Positions 24,646 through 36,854 of a stretch of 64,000 bases of DNA are shown here, piece by piece (the stretch's first letter is position 1; every line of letters begins with the position of its first letter). The notes below the pieces were generated by a model. It did no database searches. It was not told the origin of the DNA and saw only the letters and a program-made list of their open reading frames with translations. Origin of the DNA: Siphonodentalium dalli (taxonomy: Eukaryota; Mollusca; Scaphopoda; Gadilida; Siphonodentaliidae); contig CP136064.1 of NCBI GenBank assembly GCA_032622095.1, positions 193,657,948-193,721,947 on the forward strand, in the 5' to 3' direction. Made by a program: the position numbers and the translations under genes.

Positions 24646-25858
24646 GGCTGAATGGGAACGGGACTACCCGCCCCCGAGACAACCCACCCCTATGCTATTT
24701 TGGGGGCGGGTTGTCGCGATAAATGAGGGCCGGGTTGTCCCGAAATTGTTAATAGTGATTATGTTCTTTTATGTTCTTTGATGATATATTATTAATGATT
24801 TTGATCAACAAAACATGTGTTTATTCATTAATTATGTCAATGCGTGGACTGAGATAAAGAATGACACAATGTTTTGACAACTGAACGGCACTTAAGGTAA
24901 GTGAAGACTAATTAAAAGGGGTGCTTTCAAAACAAACGTTTTATGCAAATGGTTCATTATCACAGTGTGTTATCACAACACATGTCCGATCCACCGAGGT
25001 TAACAACAGCCAGCTGTCTGAAGATGTGCTCAAACGTCTACGCAACGAAGAAGAGACCGGCACAGTGCAGACAGACAACAGCAGCAGCAGCGACAGCTTC
25101 AAATTAATCATTGTTCGTTAAACTTATTAAATTGTGTTTTTAATCTTCGTTCATATTCATTCGTTCCGTTTTTAAATTTCGTTCATTAAACTTCGTAATA
25201 AATAAACATATTATCGTTGATGCATTTTTGTGTTCATAAGTTATATTATATTACATGTGTATTTATTGTGGTCTATGTTGTTAAATCAAATAAAAATCTA
25301 TAAAAAAAACAACCCAGTTTCGTTAAACAAACTTCTTGTAATCCCGTCACACCCTCCTAATTAGCCACTGATTACCGCTAATTGATTTTTGGGGGCGGGT
25401 TGTCCGGGGGCTGGTTGTCTCAGAGTGAACAGGGGCGGGTTGTCTCGGGGGCGGGTAGTCACGGACCCCGCTGAATAGGTCACTCTCACCGGTTTTCTGT
25501 GATAAATTTACCCAGATTCCTGAAATTCTGATAAAGTTACCCAGGTTGGAGAGAATTGTGATAAAGTTACCCAGGTTAAGCAAATCTCACAATAAGAACT
25601 TGATTTAAAAGTTACTGAGGGAAATACTGTTCAGTTTTGGCAAGTAAAAGCCCATATTAAGTACACATTAAGATATATTAGTACTATAGCTCGTCATTTT
25701 GATCGCAAAAATGAATAATTTGTTGCTAAACATTAAATATTCTTAACCTGGGTAACTTTATCACAATCCTATCCAACCTGGGTAACTTTATCACAATTTC
25801 AGGAACCTGGGTACCAGTAACTTTATCACAGAAAACCGGTGAGAGTGACCTATTCAGC
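24646..25858. mobile_element. TIR element E1, interrupted by E2
   Basis: GATAGTGG occurs at 24638-24645 and 25859-25866 as an 8 bp TSD. The right end '..gtgacctattcagc' is the inverse of 'gctgaataggtcac', which is found at 25470 after the E2 insertion; only 'ggctgaat' precedes E2 on the left. The TIR is about 38 bp (through 'tctcaccggttttctgtg'). Subterminal 'gtgataaagttacccagg' is repeated two to three times at each end. No ORF of note. Confidence 0.75.
24654..25468. mobile_element. TIR element E2, innermost of the nest
   Basis: The TSD is GGCTGAAT (24646-24653) and CGCTGAAT (25469-25476), 7 of 8 bases identical. The ends are GC-rich inverted repeats built on 'actacccgcccccgagacaa', with extra spaced copies of 'gggcgggttgtc' on both sides. 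The 815 bp interior is AT-rich. A 66-residue ORF at 24921-25121 (with a Ser-rich end) is not recognisable. Confidence 0.75.
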
Positions 25859-26075
25859 GATAGTGGCATCTTTACTCAATTGAGTAACATATAATCTGGT
25901 CACGGAAACCTCGTTTAACTCTATATGACTTTATGTTTATCTGTATCGCTGACTGCTTCTGTGTGGAAATGCCTCTGGCGCGACGCCCATTATATTATGA
26001 CGAGACATTGTTTATGAATATAGATTAATTGGCTAACTCAGTGTGTCAGAGGGTTCATATCTAGTCTAATATCTT

Positions 26076-26438
26076 GTGTCGTATATATGGCTATTTTTTC
26101 CGGTACAGATTTGTATTTCAATTTCAAATATGCCTGTCACACAGCCCTGTTATGTGTGTTCACAAGTGAACAATCAATGCAATTTTGATTGCAATGTTAC
26201 AACTGAGCTTTCGATTATGGAATCCACCAGGCTGTCAATGGACAATATTCAGCAACCTCCTGATTTGCCCGCTAAGCGTGTTTGTCGACAACGTCAGGTG
26301 TATACACCATCCGATTACGACCGAGTTCGGCGACATCGCCCCAACCAAGAAATAAACCAGCTTCATCAAATTATTGATGAGCCGGTCCAAAGCCCGGGTA
26401 AATGGTTGTTGTGTAGTTTCCGGCCGCAGGCCGGGTAG
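26076..26438 (+). other. Exon-like ORF inside the MULE-like element
   Basis: The open frame includes MPVTQPCYVCSQVNNQC, KRVCRQRQVYTPSDYDRVRR and IDEPVQSPG. It starts after a plausible acceptor ('ttttccggtacag' near 26108) and has a possible donor 'ccggg|taaat' or 'cccgg|gtaaat' near 26398. Paired cysteines (CYVC) and a basic QRQVYTPSDYDRVRRHR segment suggest a real protein fragment, but I do not recognise the family. It could be a host exon captured by the element or part of an accessory gene. Confidence 0.35.
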
Positions 26439-27041
26439 GATGGTCGGAACGCATTGTGCTATTCCCTTCACCCTTTCTTGATATGTTCGATGAAAATCGA
26501 TTGTTGAGGCTGTTGATGTTGTTCAGATGCGGAGGCTGACCGGAGGCAAAGTGAGGTTGGGATGTTTAGCTTTTGCTGGTTGCTTTTAGCTTTTAGGGTA
26601 AATGGTGATGGGAGTTTTCTAATAAGTTTAGTTTTCTAACACCGATGTAACACTATATTTCCTGTGGCTTAAATTCCCCTTTAACGAACCCTATGGACAT
26701 ATTTGCGAAAAGCCATGGCAGTGTGCGATAAGCAAATGGAATGCTATGTGATGTAATCCCCTTTGACACCATGTGGTGTAAACATGGTCACATAGAATGG
26801 ATGCAACGAGGTGATATAATCCCTTTTGACATCATGTGACGAAATGTTGGTCACCTTTGCGTAATGTAAACACTGTGACCATAAACTATATAAACATCTT
26901 TTTGTGCCACATGCATTAAAAAGCAGTAAAAAAATTTATAATGGGGCCGACTTCTCTTGAGCAATCTTTAATTTACCCGGGCCGACTTCTCTCTGGGGCC
27001 GACTTTGTTTTGGGCCGACTTCTCCAGATACCGTACTTTGG

Positions 27042-29285
27042 TAAGCCTACGCTTGTGGCTGTGCCAAGTTATGGTATGCCAAAGTTCTCAACAACGCTCT
27101 TCGACATCACCTCATAAAGTATCACTGTAGACTCTGATACAAATTGCAGCTCTACATACAACTTCGATCAAGATTTAGGATCAGCTAGTGCAAATGACCC
27201 AGGACTCCCTATCCATAGTTCAACCCCGAAGTAGGACCATACAATAATACCATAAGAACTGAGGGTTCTGCTAGTCAACTTCTAGAGTGTGATGAACAAA
27301 CAAGCAGAACTAGACAACCTCCTCTCTACTAGCTCGTTGCCTGACATCATAATTGGCACCAAAACTTGGCTGAAACCACACACCACCAACTACCGGTATG
27401 AAATATTTCCAGATGGTTACAGCATAATAGCCAGGAAAGACGGATATGGCGGAGTGATCATTGCCACAATTGGCACAAAGACATCAATCCCATGTCACGA
27501 ATTAGCCATCAAGAAGAATGATGTGGAGATATCCGCAATTAAACTGTGCTGCCAGAACAAACAGGAATTGGTGATAGCCAGTATTTACTGCCGAACTGAC
27601 GACGACATTAACTACAACCAGGACTTGTGTGGGGCCATACATATACATATGTGGCTGACCTAGTGAACTCCAACCAACAGGCTGCTATATGGATTGGTGG
27701 AGACACAAACCTGCCAGATATTAACTGGGAGTAGATGTCTATAAATGGAAATTAGTATAACAAGAATATCAACAATGAATTCATAAATACTATTGAAGAT
27801 TGTGGACTCAAACAAGTGGTCACATTTTCAACCAGGGGCAAGAACATGCTGGAAACATTCTTCACAAATAGACCATCACATACCATCTTATGCAAACCAG
27901 TGCCAGCTAGGGCTTGGTGATCACGACATCATATTCATCTCATCAAGTGTGGCAGCTCCACACCGAAGACCAGTCAGGAGAAAGATCTACCTGTGGTCTC
28001 AGGCTGACATGTCAGAACTATCATTGGCAGCTAGAATACAAACAGAGTATTTCCGGACTCAAATTAAACCCGCTGATGACATTAATTTACAATGGACGAC
28101 AATCAAGGACATATGTAGTCAGCTATTACAACTGATACCAACCAAAATGACCAGCACACGTTTTAACCAACCATGGATAACAACTGAAATCAGGCGTCTC
28201 TCAAAACGTAAACACTGTGTATACAACAGGGCAAGACAGACTGGTAAACAACAATATTGGAAGTACTACAAAAAGCTCAAGATGTTGAGTCAAAAAACGT
28301 GCAGAACAACAAAACAAAGTACATTTCAAACATGGTCTCAGATATCAGCGGAAACAAACCATCAAACCGACTATGGTCCTACATCAAAATCATGAAGAGT
28401 GATAGCTCAGGAGCATCACCTCTTAAGAGAGATGGGATTCTTCGTAGTGACCCATTAACAAAGGCAGAAATCTCAAACAGCCAATTTTCATCTGTCTTTA
28501 CACAAGAGGATATCGAAAATATTCCAAACATCGCTGACATGGGTATCCCATCACTGCCGAACATCACAGTGACAGAAAACGGAGTTGAAAAACTTCTAAA
28601 AAACATCAACATCCACTCAGCCACTGGACCCAATGGAATACCCTAAAGGCTCCTGAAAGCAGTCGCAACCGAGATCATGCCGATGCTAACAAAGCTGTTT
28701 CAGGCATCCATCGACCAGGGGAAGGTTCCATTAGACTGGAAACAGCCACTCCATAAGAATGGGGACGGGACAGCAGCATCAAAATATCGGCCAGTCTCAT
28801 TGACCTCCATCTGCTGTAAACTAATGGAGCATTTAATACACAGCTGTATAATTTAATATCACATCTGGAGTCACATGACATTCTCTCCAAGTACCAACAT
28901 GGCTTTAGAAAGAAACACTCATTCGAGACACAATTACTCTCAACTGTGGATGATATCCCCAGAGGTATCTTTGAGCAGGAACAGATTGACGCTGTATTGT
29001 TGGACTTTTCGACATGGTGCCTCACCAACGACTTCTGCTCAAATGTGAGAAATATGGCATCAGAGACAATACCTTAGACTGGATAAGTGATTTTTATCGG
29101 AAAGAACTCAACACTCAATACCTTAGACTGGATAAGTGATTTTTATCGGAAAGAACTCAACACTCAACACTCAAGCTTAGTAAATGTAACATTTGGAGTG
29201 CCCCAAGGAACTGTGATGGGACCGTTGCTTTTCTTGATATATATCAACAACTTAGCTAAACACGTGACAGTAACAATTCCATGAA
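27042..29285 (+). pseudogene. Broken non-LTR retrotransposon (endonuclease and RT)
   Basis: Pieces of one ORF2 lie in order in different frames. 27289-27663 is an APE-type endonuclease start (SLPDIIIGTKTWL, YGGVIIAT, ELVIASIYCR). 27793-28395 and 28257-28646 are the linker and RT entry (SNRLWSYIKIMKSD, HSATGPNGIP). At about 28650-28860 are the RT motifs 'QASIDQGKVPLDWKQPL' and 'KYRPVSLTSICCKLMEHLIH'. 'KYQHGFRKKHSFETQLLSTV' lies near 28900, and '[20 protein letters not shown]' at about 29190. Motif A (LLDFS) is damaged, the (Y/F)xDD region is gone, and several stops and shifts are present. A 49 bp direct duplication at 29067-29164 shifts the frame. The type is Jockey/CR1-like. The left edge abuts the TSD of the nested element, which probably split a longer copy. 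Confidence 0.8.
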
Positions 29286-29574
29286 ATTATATAGATATTT
29301 GTTTTTGCAATTATTAGTTATGTCAGTTGCCACCTCCTCAATTCAATTTGAAGAACTATTTTTTCGTATCGTATTATTCCCAACTATAATGTAGGTAGAT
29401 CACTTTCCATTGAGAAATGCGTCGGAATTTATACATGTAACCTATAGTACTTAGACAGTTTTTTGATTTACAGTAAAAAGTTGTTATACGTACCCATAGT
29501 AATGTGGTGTTATACCTGAAGTAGAGTACACACAATTAATGTAGTGGGCTATTGACGATATAGCTACCCAGACT
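29286..29574. other. Unannotated stretch
   Basis: AT-rich; nothing recognisable between the retrotransposon remnant and the tandem-repeat field. Confidence 0.3.
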
Positions 29575-30480
29575 CTCTCGGGCTTTTCTGGCCAATGTCG
29601 TCATTTAAGGGACAAATTTGAACCCAGCCATGAAGGAGATGATGAGTCAATCTTCACAGTTTACGTTTAGTAAGTGTCTTGCTACCATTAGTCATCAATA
29701 TATAGTTTGATCCAGTCTGTGGGTGACTGTGGATGACTCTCTAAAGGGTTAATAAAACGCTGGTGGATGACACAGCAAGTCAATTTTCACAATATATGCT
29801 TAGTGTGTATCCTACTACGATATGGCATCATATGCAGTATACTGACTGGGCCCATGGAGCCGCCCAGGCTCTCCCGAGCTCTCTTCTGGCCCATATCATC
29901 ATTTAAGGGGTTAATAAACTGGCCGTGAACGAGACGGTGAGTCAATCTTCACTTTTTACGTTTAATAGGTGTCTGGATACAACTAATCATCAATATATAG
30001 TGTGATAGTGTCTTTTATTGGCATTTAAAGGGTGAATAAAACTGGCGGAGGGTGACACAGCAAGTAATTGTTTACAACCTATGCTTTGTATGTATCCTGC
30101 TACCATAAGGCATCTTATTATACTGTCCGCGGGCTCACTGCCGGGGCTCTTCTGGCCCATATCGTCATTTATGGGGTTAATGAACCTGGCCGTGACGAGA
30201 TGGTGAGTCAATCTTCGCCGTTTACATTTAATAGGTGTCTGGCTACAATTAGTCATCAATATATAGTGTGATCGGGTCTCTGGGTCTGCCCGAGCTCTCC
30301 GGGGTTCTTTTAGTCAATATCAATATTTAAAGGGTTAATAATAAACCCGCCAGTGGATGACACAGCAAGTCAATTTTCACAACCTATGCTTTGTATGTAT
30401 CCTACTAACATAAGGCATCATATTATACTTCCCATGGGCTCATGGGTCTGCCCGGGCTTACCCGGGTAGTAATTAGTCAC
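29575..30480. repeat. Tandem repeat with ~270-295 bp units
   Basis: Three diverged units are anchored by 'gagtcaatcttc' (29646, 29940, 30206) and 'catcaatatatagt' (29693, 29988, 30257). 'gatgacacagcaagtcaatt' and 'taaggcatcatattatact' also recur. The unit length varies, so the array is old. Short ORFs on both strands follow the repeats. Confidence 0.7.
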
Positions 30481-31140
30481 ACCGAAAGGCACCATTGCCA
30501 GACCAAAGAATGGAAACTGAGTGCACACATTTAGAGCGAGCCCGAGGATTGAATACCATACTATATAATAGGTGAGAGACAGCCATCAACAAGAAAGCCT
30601 CCGGCCTATAGCTAGTAACCATATGGCAGATATTAATTATCACCTATCAGCCAACAGATTAGTCCATGGCAGAAGATTGTGTTTGGCTTTTCGATGCTGA
30701 TCACAAACACGTTATACAAAAATCTAATAAAACACCTAATTATTTACCCAAATTCCAGCAAATTTTGTGTAGTAATAGTGAACATGAATACATATGCTTA
30801 TGACTATGAGGACCGGGTTTATAATTATGCCCAGGCAGATTAATTTCAACATACTAGAAAGAATTTGCTTACATGATCTGACCCTTATTCCATTCATTAA
30901 ACCTATTCTATAATAATGTAATGATATATACAACTGTAGTTGTATAACAGGAAATAGTGCCAGGCGTACCAAAATGTATTATTGTTGTGCAAATGTGACC
31001 TTTGACTTCCAGTTTGTCGTCTGTTGACATTCCCTATGCTATGGACGAGGAATGAAGAAGAATCGGTGTCTGTGACTGATATTGATATAGTTTGAAAGTT
31101 ATTTCATTAAATAAGTCAAAGAGTCTTATTTATCTGGGTC
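30481..31140. other. Unannotated stretch
   Basis: No gene, bounded element or tandem repeat was recognised. Confidence 0.3.
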
Positions 31141-31980
31141 TATTTCTTTATGCGGACAAACAATGAATACTTACTTGAAACGTTGTTGCAGGCTTTATAG
31201 AAGCTGCTGTTACTTTCACACCCCATAATACGTCCATGCGTCCGTTGATCCGTCCGTCCGTCTGTCCGGAGTTATAACTCCAGTAATGATCATCCGATTT
31301 GATTGAAACTTGGTATGTAGGTGTCTCAACCAAGAACACAGGTGCTCTGCAATTCTGGGGTTGACCCGATGTTCTTTTATGGAGTTATTTCCCTTTTTTC
31401 AACTTTTTTTTTACTTAGAAAATTTCTCACTTTTTCGGTTTCCGGATGATATCTCAAGTTAGAATCCTTTAATTGCAAGTACTGTTTTTATGTTGATCAG
31501 TCATATCAAGATACAGGTTAAGTTCGAATTTGAGTTTGATCCGATGATTTTTCCTAGAGTTATGGACTTTTTTTTTCGACTTAGAAAATTCAATTTTCTA
31601 CTTTTTTCTTTGGTTTCCGGATGATAACTCAAGTTTTGACTGTTCAATTGAACATTCTGTTTTTTTTGTGAGTCATTGATATCAAAATACAGGTCAAGTT
31701 CGAATTTGAGTTTGATCCGTTGATTTTTCTCAGAGTTATGGGCTTTTCGACTTAGAATATTCAATTTTTCTTGTTCTTTCTTTGGTTTCCGGATGATAAC
31801 TCAAGTTTGGATTGTTTAATTGGAAATTCTGTTTTTTTTGTGGGTCGTTCATATCAAAATACAGGTCAAGTTCGAATTTGAGTTTGATCCAATGATTTTT
31901 CCCAGAGTTATGGGCCTTTCGACTTTGAATTTTTTTTTTTATAATTTTCTGTATGAGGGTACCTTCATGGTGTAATCAAC
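31141..31980. repeat. Mollusc-style repeat field with ~175 bp units
   Basis: It opens with a TCCG-rich tract (about 31225-31268) and 'atccgatttgattgaaact'. Three units follow at about 31500, 31677 and 31848 with 'aagttcgaatttgagtttga', 'gagttatgg' and 'cggatgataactcaag'. Related units occur at 60420-62290. Confidence 0.7.
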
Positions 31981-32698
31981 TCCTCCTACAGTTTTGATCG
32001 TAGATATTGAAACTTCAGAGTATTGTTACCCACATTATTAACCCTTTCGACTTAGAACATTTCAACATTTTTTTTAATTTCTTTAACAAAGCGGCATCGA
32101 CTTGCCACGTTGTCGGGGGACACTGTGGTCGGCCGACCTTTTATTGATTTAAGTATGTTTTATGGAGGTTTTGGAACAATTAATACATAGAATATACAAA
32201 TCGTCCCCATGCAGTTTTAGCAAAACTTACAAAACTCGTCCAGTAACTGACATAATTTACTGGTCTCGTTTTGTATATTTCACTATAAACTGGGGATGAT
32301 CGAGTTGTAGATCCTCTATATCTCAAATCTGTCTGTTGCAAAAAATCACAATTCCAGTTCAAGTTTGAATGATTGGACAAAATGTTATACATGAAGGCCA
32401 ATTTTTCCAAGGAAGAAAATGTGCGATAAAAGTTCAAGGCAGCTGAAGTCAAGATCGACTTGAACATAAACACAATGAAAATGATACGGAGGAACAGCTG
32501 ACATAATAATAATAAAGCAGCTGAGCTTTCAATTTATCTATGGCAGAAGTTAAAATTTTGAACTTGGTGTACGAAGCTGTGTTGACCGAATATACCATTT
32601 AGATATGGTATATATTGTCCTAGCTAGCAAAAAAATTGCTTGTGTACGATTATATTTTAAATATATTAATTTCTCATTATACCCTTATTCCTACACAG
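31981..32698. other. Intergenic stretch before the LRR gene
   Basis: No element was bounded. It ends with a good acceptor, 'cttattcctacacag', for the first visible exon of the LRR gene, so an upstream non-coding exon is likely in or before this stretch, but I cannot place it. Confidence 0.35.
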
Positions 32699-32853
32699 GT
32701 GTTTCCTGAGACTGTTGAACATCTCTTTGATTTTAACTAAGGAACTGATGAGTACAGGGGTATCACAGAAGCATGGCATCCAAGTCTCTGATGGTTACAT
32801 CTGCCTACAAACATAAGAGAATTCTTAGTGAAAATTCAAGCAAGTTACCAGAG
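32699..32853 (+). CDS. LRR-protein gene, exon 1 (5' UTR and start)
   Basis: The acceptor 'ttcctacacag' ends at 32698. The start codon is at 32773 in a strong context (A at -3, G at +4), and two in-frame TGA codons lie just upstream, which fixes the start. Coding bases 32773-32853 give 27 residues beginning MASKSLMVTSAYKHKR. The donor is GAG|gttagg, phase 0. This is the first coding exon of a gene that continues at 34878, 38056, 41067 and 44750. The N-terminus has no signal peptide and is basic, so a cytoplasmic or nuclear protein is likely. The full gene is not identified. Confidence 0.7.
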
Positions 32854-32965
32854 GTTAGGATCAAAATGGATTTAAATTAAGAAATTTATAGTGTCATGAT
32901 TCATCTAATCTACTGAGGTTATAAAAATTACAAATTGATTGGGAAGGATTTGGCTTTGCAACTTA

Positions 32966-33078
32966 TAGTAATGCCCTAAATAATCGACTCCTTAACCACA
33001 GCAGAATTATGGGTAATTTTTCAGGATTTAGTCAGAAATATGGCTTGTTGCCATTAATCGGAAAGCTCTCACCGAGAA
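32966..33078. mobile_element. M-family MITE, half copy
   Basis: The sequence from 'agtaatgccctaaataatcg' to 'ggaaagctctcaccgaga' matches one arm of the palindromic mariner-like MITE. The second arm is missing. It lies in intron 1 of the LRR gene, 110 bp after the exon. Confidence 0.8.
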
Positions 33079-33612
33079 TACAGGGAATTACTGTATACCA
33101 CTCTTTCTGCTTCCTCAAAGAAGTTGTTATAATTATCAAGACTCACAATAAATGTTGTAATTTATCACTTATATGACATTCCATCAATGAAAACAGGTAG
33201 AAAAATATTTGATATTCTAATACATGTAGATAGATGTTATCTATATATGATCAATCACCCTCTGCATTCACACAATTAGCTTCTGTAAGAATCGGTACAA
33301 ATCTCGATATGGTTACACAAACTCTTCCGACGTTCATCAAGCAATAACTGAAGTCAACACTTCTAAAAAAGTAATGAACACCTACATCGCTTCAAGCTGC
33401 ATGGTGTCCACTTCACAAAAAGCAATTAACCACCTACATCACTTCAAGCCGATCATGTGCATGAGCTCGCTGCATGTTGTTATTGGGAGACTGTTGGAAT
33501 TTGAACAATATACATGTATGTTGCTTACAAAATTAATGTTGTGGTACATGTAGTTTTGAAAAGTTGTTCAAATTATTACTGTTCTATTAAAATGTTCTGG
33601 TATATGATTATA

Positions 33613-33747
33613 AGAAATGACTTGCAGATCGATTGGGGGGTCATTGGTTTTGACCAGCAGAGTAATTAAACAAAGTTTGTGTGAATCCTGAAGGGATTCG
33701 TTATTTAATTACACTGTTCATCCAATGACCCCAATCTATCTGCCATG
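33613..33747. repeat. Foldback element
   Basis: 'cagatcgattggggggtcat' at the left pairs with 'atgaccccaatctatctg' at the right, and 'taattaaac' with a 'ttatttaatta' segment inside. It lies in intron 1 of the LRR gene. No TSD could be assigned. Confidence 0.6.
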
Positions 33748-34159
33748 TCTTAAGTACCATGATAATAGAAATTTATCATTTGTTTTAAACTTTCGGCATA
33801 GAAGTGAAACAAATGCTTTGTATTAATACCATGTCAGGAAAAGACTGACAAGGAATGCACTTTATTGTTCCATGCGCAAGGAATTCTGGATTAAACAGTG
33901 GGATATGTTCAAAGCTACGGTATGAGCATAATACAATTGCGTTTAAGTACAATTCAATTTCACTTAATCACAATTACTCTCAACTATACCCAATTGCCTT
34001 TGATTTTTAAGTGCAATTGCTACCCACATTATTGAATTGCATTTAAGGGCAATAACCCACAATTAAATTACACTTAAGTACAATTATTTAATAAATGTGA
34101 AAACGGCCTCCCATACATAGCAGTTAGTTTTCTATCACGTAATGGACACCTCTAAGCTT

Positions 34160-34829
34160 ATGCAGCGTTAAAGATCCTGTGTCAGTTCATGCTCTTATAT
34201 ATGCGAGTCTCCCAAAGGGAGCTTCACATATATAAGAGACTGCACTGGCTTGAAAGGTCATGGTAAATATTGTTAGCCTAAAAAATTCCTATGGGAAACT
34301 TGTATATATGTGACCCGCCATACCAAATCCAGTCGGAAGTCGGGATTTTTTTACCCTGTGCCAATGCATTCTCTTATATATGCGAGTCGATCATAGGTCG
34401 CCTCGCATATATAAGAGAATGCATTGGCCTAACAATTTTTTATCATGTTTTTTAAATAAATGTTTCTTACAATTTTTAGGACATAAAATAAAAAACATCC
34501 ATTACCCTGCAGGGAGCCCCACACATATATAGAAACATATAGAAGAGTGTCGTCTGCTCATGTTTGTCTGGGGCTCTGTATGGGTGAAATTATAAAATTG
34601 TTAAAGAATACAAGAACAAATTATTAAAATTGTAAAAAATTGTTAGGCCAATGCATTCTCTTATATATGCGAGGCGACCTATGGTCGACTCGCATATATA
34701 AGAGAATGCATTGGCACAGGGTAAACAAATCTCGACTTCCGACTGGATTTGATATGGCGGGTCACATATATGAGAATACATTGTCACAGGGTTTTCGCAA
34801 ATTTTCAGGAAGCTCCAGTCATGGACGGG
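34160..34829. mobile_element. P-family hairpin element with a nested inverted pair
   Basis: The right terminus 'ctccagtcatggacggg' is followed by TTAA (34830-34833). The left terminus is eroded, but 'gttaaagatcctgtg' and the hairpin with 'cttatatatgcgagtctccc' are present. Within it lies a second inverted pair: 34312-34440 and 34645-34770 begin 'tgtgacccgccataccaaat', and each contains its own 'cttatatatgcgag' hairpin. The ends of the inner element are flanked by 'tatatatg' and 'catatatg'. Confidence 0.65.
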
Positions 34830-34877
34830 TTAATAACATACCTGTGATTCAGAATTTGAATTTGATTGTCTTTTTAG

Positions 34878-34971
34878 CTCCCATCTTACAAACTAAAATA
34901 TACAGTATGGCATGAGCTCAGAGAGTCAGATTTGAAAGGTGATGATTTGAAGGCACCAAGAGTCAGAAATG
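34878..34971 (+). CDS. LRR-protein gene, exon 2
   Basis: The acceptor 'gattgtctttttag' ends at 34877 and the donor is AATG|gtgagt. The exon is 94 nt, enters in phase 0 (matching exon 1) and leaves in phase 1. It encodes 31 residues that include LKYTVWHEL, RESDLKGDDLKAPRVRN. The P-family element ends 48 bp upstream. There are no stops in this frame, whereas other frames close. The segment is charged and has no recognised domain. Confidence 0.7.
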
Positions 34972-35089
34972 GTGAGTTTAATGTGTAAGATTTCCATCTA
35001 TTTATCCAGAAGACATGTCATTAAACAGAACATTGGAATATTATTCTATACATGCCTGTTATTGTATTTCTACTTTTTGTACGTCTGTT

Positions 35090-35216
35090 GTCTGCTCATT
35101 TTTCATTGACACCCCTCCGAATGAATGATAGATCGTTCCAATATATACTTTTATATCTGTGTGGGAGAATCCATTTAGTATAGAAAAGGTTAATTACGAG
35201 ATAGCTATACAAATTA
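35090..35216. mobile_element. S-family MITE fragment
   Basis: 'gtctgctcatttttcattga' to 'gtatagaaaaggttaa' matches the right half of the S-family copy at 44859-45103, including the terminal TTAA. Confidence 0.6.
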
Positions 35217-35260
35217 AAGAGATTCCTACTAAATAGCCTTTTTATCTTATTTTCAGTGTA

Positions 35261-36610
35261 CAGTAAATCCTCTCCAAACTGAACACCCTTCGGACTGGCC
35301 CTTCTGTTCGGTTTAGAGAGGTGTTCATTTTATAGAAAACCACACAACAATCGGAATGTATTGACATCATTACTAAGAGTTGTCGAAGCGCAACCAACTC
35401 ATTATTGAATTTAACTTAATTCAATAAAGTACTGAATAAAATATACATAACATAGATATTAAAAACACGGTATAATAAGAATTTAAACATGGTTTATAGA
35501 AAATTGCACTACGATTGGAGTGTATTGACGTCGTTACTACGAGTTGTCGAAGCGCAACCAACTCATTATTGAATTTAACTTTATTCAATAAAGTACTGAA
35601 TAAAATACACATAACATAGATAAAACATGGTATAATAAGAACTAAAACATGGTTTATAGAAAATTGCACTACGATTGGAATGTATTGACGTCGTTACTAC
35701 GAGTTGTCGAAGCACAACAACTCATTATTGAATTTAACTTTATTCAATAAAGTACCGAATAAAATATACATAACATAGATCAAATATGGTATAATCCTGG
35801 TATAATAAGAATTTAAACATGATGTATTAATAAGACATAATACATGTACTGGTATATAGATAAGACTGTAAACAATAAATTTTACGGTGATTCGAAAATG
35901 TCACTGAAAATATTATTGTAGCGCATGTATTGTAGTTTCATACTGCTGAATAAGCGTACAGCTGGATTTAATAAGCGTATATTTGTTGGGCGAACTCTAT
36001 GAACCGGATTATAACAGCAGGTGTCATAATAGATATCTGTGCTTATTTCACACATTGAGTGAACAATGGTGACTTCACGGAGAATAGTGCACCGACACTA
36101 TGTTTTTACATCAATCATCCTGCTGAGGTCGACTCAAATTTTTACGACCACTGTATGTCCAAACAAAACACTAATGAAGCTTGCTAAAAGTGCACGATGG
36201 CAGTGTATTGTCATTAATACAGTTTAATAATAAAGGATCCCCAGTTTTCACCAAAGCCAATGGGGTGCAGGAGAAGATCGCTTGAACGTTTCGACCATTC
36301 AGGGCACTTTGCGCCCAACTCCTTTCTCTCTCTCTCCAAAGCCAATAACAGCTCAGCATCAAGTATGTCAAATCTACAGCACATGCATGCGGTTGTTGTC
36401 GATTTCCGTGTTCGGATTTCGGAATTAAAAAATAATGTATTTGTTCACTTATGGACCAGAAAAGCTGTCCGATGTTCGGAATAGAGAGTTTGCAGATTAT
36501 AGAGGTAATTTTTAGTGAGAATGCACTTGGGTGAATTCGGGACTGGACAAATTGTTCGGTATGGAGAGGGATTCGGTTTATAGAGGGTTCGGTTTGGAGA
36601 GGTTTTACTG
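35261..36610. mobile_element. Non-autonomous Tc1/mariner-like transposon
   Basis: The ends 'cagtaaatcctctccaaact' and the inverse of 'gtttggagaggttttactg' match and are flanked by TA (35259-35260, 36611-36612). CAGTAAAACCTC-type ends with a TA duplication are usual for Tc1/mariner (pogo/Tigger-like) elements. Inside, about three tandem units of 158 bp (35342-35800; 'gaaaattgcactacgattgg' at 35500 and 35658) are present. No transposase was seen; the 158-residue minus ORF at 36171-36647 is not a recognisable protein. It lies in intron 2. Confidence 0.82.
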
Positions 36611-36854
36611 TAATTAATACTTTTCCTGATACTGGTGCGCCATGCATGATGTTGATTTTAAGAAATTGCTGCCTAGTTATGATTTTGTCTGCCTATATTT
36701 TTAGAATAATATGGTATTGAGGATGTGAGCTCTATATTGGTGTTTGAAACTGATTTGACAAAATTTTGTGCCATTATTTATGAAAGTAATCTTTGCATAT
36801 GGAAACTTCTTGAACTGAAATAACTCAGTAGCAATTTTGTAGTTTGCCTATATA

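Larger units (their letters stand above)
24503..27032. mobile_element. MULE-like TIR element, outer shell of a triple nest
   Basis: A perfect 9 bp TSD, GTACTTTGG, flanks it at 24494-24502 and 27033-27041. Both ends carry 'ggagaagtcggccc' and inner spaced copies of 'gaagtcggcccc' (left at about 24511, 24529 and 24543; right at about 26945, 26980, 26996 and 27013, inverted). A 9 bp TSD with repeated subterminal ends fits Mutator-like elements. No transposase is visible. The interior holds another nested pair of elements (24646-25858) and an exon-like ORF (26076-26438). Confidence 0.8.

Noticed and set aside
36171-36647. 158-residue minus-strand ORF
   Set aside because: It lies in a mariner-like element, has no recognised domain and shows no transposase motifs.
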